DNA of 13,545 nucleotides from the NCBI GenBank assembly GCA_023389095.1, contig JAEWFB010000153.1, positions 1 to 13,545 of the forward strand, read 5' to 3'. Below are positions 13,259 to 13,545 of this stretch, one piece after another. Source of the DNA: Actinomycetes bacterium. GTDB lineage: Bacteria > Actinomycetota > Actinomycetes > Actinomycetales > Dermatophilaceae. Made by a program: the position numbers and the translations under genes. The notes below the pieces were generated by a model, which did no database searches, had not been told where the DNA came from, and was given only the letters and a program-made list of their open reading frames with translations. Every line of letters starts with the position of its first letter. Positions within the stretch are counted from its first letter, which is position 1.

Positions 13259-13545
13259 ATGGCTAAGCTCAGCACCGACGAGCTCCTTGACGCCTTCAAG
13301 GAGATGACCCTCATCGAGCTCTCCGAGTTCGTGAAGCAGTTCGAGGAGACCTTCGAGGTCACCGCTGCCGCCCCCGTCGCCGTTGCGGCCGCGGGCGTCG
13401 CGGGTGGCGGCGCTGCCGCCGCCGAGGAGGAGGAGAAGGACTCGTTCGACGTCGTCCTGACCGCCGCCGGCGACAAGAAGATCCAGGTCATCAAGGAGGT
13501 CCGCGCGCTCACGAGCCTCGGCCTCAAGGAGGCCAAGGACCTCGT
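13259..13545 (+). CDS. rplL: 50S ribosomal protein L7/L12 (5' part)
   Basis: L7/L12 dimers form the flexible stalk that recruits translation factor GTPases. The first 95 codons are present; the gene continues past the right edge (family length about 120-130 aa). The N-terminal dimerisation and L10-binding domain is ELLDAFKEMTLIELSEFVKQ with FEETFEV, followed by the Ala/Gly/Val-rich hinge with a Glu cluster, then the start of the factor-binding domain FDVVLTAAGDKKIQVIKEVR and SLGLKEAKDL. ATG at 13259 has AGGAAGGAAG upstream. It is expressed with rplJ; no promoter or terminator is seen in the 63-nt gap. Confidence 0.97.
   Translation, partial: MAKLSTDELLDAFKEMTLIELSEFVKQFEETFEVTAAAPVAVAAAGVAGGGAAAAEEEEKDSFDVVLTAAGDKKIQVIKEVRALTSLGLKEAKDL

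Noticed and set aside
1..13545. Search for mobile elements, CRISPR arrays, toxin-antitoxin or defence genes
   Set aside because: No transposase, integrase, spaced repeats or defence motifs seen on either strand; the region is housekeeping chromosome.

Overview
The window is very GC-rich, with the G/C-ending codon use, GTG starts and gene order of a high-GC actinobacterium. I see no mycolic-acid genes apart from the hadA/hadB-like pair. The order rpmG, MaoC pair, murB, add-like gene, class Ic aminotransferase, tRNA-Trp, secE, nusG, rplK, rplA, rplJ, rplL fits Streptomyces- or Micrococcales-type chromosomes. Something near the Intrasporangiaceae is my best guess, from general impression and not from a search. 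This is core chromosome: I see no insertion sequence, phage gene, integrase or CRISPR array.

Left part (1-2320). The tail of rpmG ends at a strong hairpin terminator. It is followed by a tight + strand operon of two MaoC/hot-dog dehydratase-like proteins (HadA-like, HadB-like) and murB (peptidoglycan precursor synthesis). The first gene looks leaderless. A nine-copy 9-bp tandem repeat and a bidirectional hairpin terminator lie behind murB.

Middle part on the - strand (2336-6218). Read in transcription order, this holds a class Ic aspartate aminotransferase, an acidic DUF5709-type protein overlapping it by ATGA, a hairpin terminator, an adenosine deaminase-family hydrolase with an altered metal-site signature, and a DUF4352-like secreted lipoprotein. 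Between the aminotransferase and the divergent + strand genes lies a 24-bp minisatellite.

Right part on the + strand (6387-13545). A sigma70-type promoter drives tRNA-Trp, followed by secE, nusG, rplK and rplA: protein export, transcription elongation and the L11/L1 ribosomal stalk base. A strong terminator closes this unit. Next come ggt (exported gamma-glutamyltranspeptidase, +) and, convergent to it, a DUF3152 protein (-) with a clear metzincin-type zinc protease motif. The two are separated by a very long bidirectional hairpin. The rplJ-rplL unit (ribosomal stalk) then starts from its own promoter, with a leader of about 200 nt that contains a textbook intrinsic terminator before rplJ, which suggests attenuation control. 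rplL runs off the right edge.

The most interesting points are the metzincin signature in the DUF3152 protein, the rplJ leader attenuator with a possible competing pairing, three genes with a TANNNT box 6-7 nt before the start codon (leaderless expression), the HFTGS substitution in the deaminase, and the ggt/DUF3152 pair placed between rplKA and rplJL. No wholly new multi-gene system is evident.
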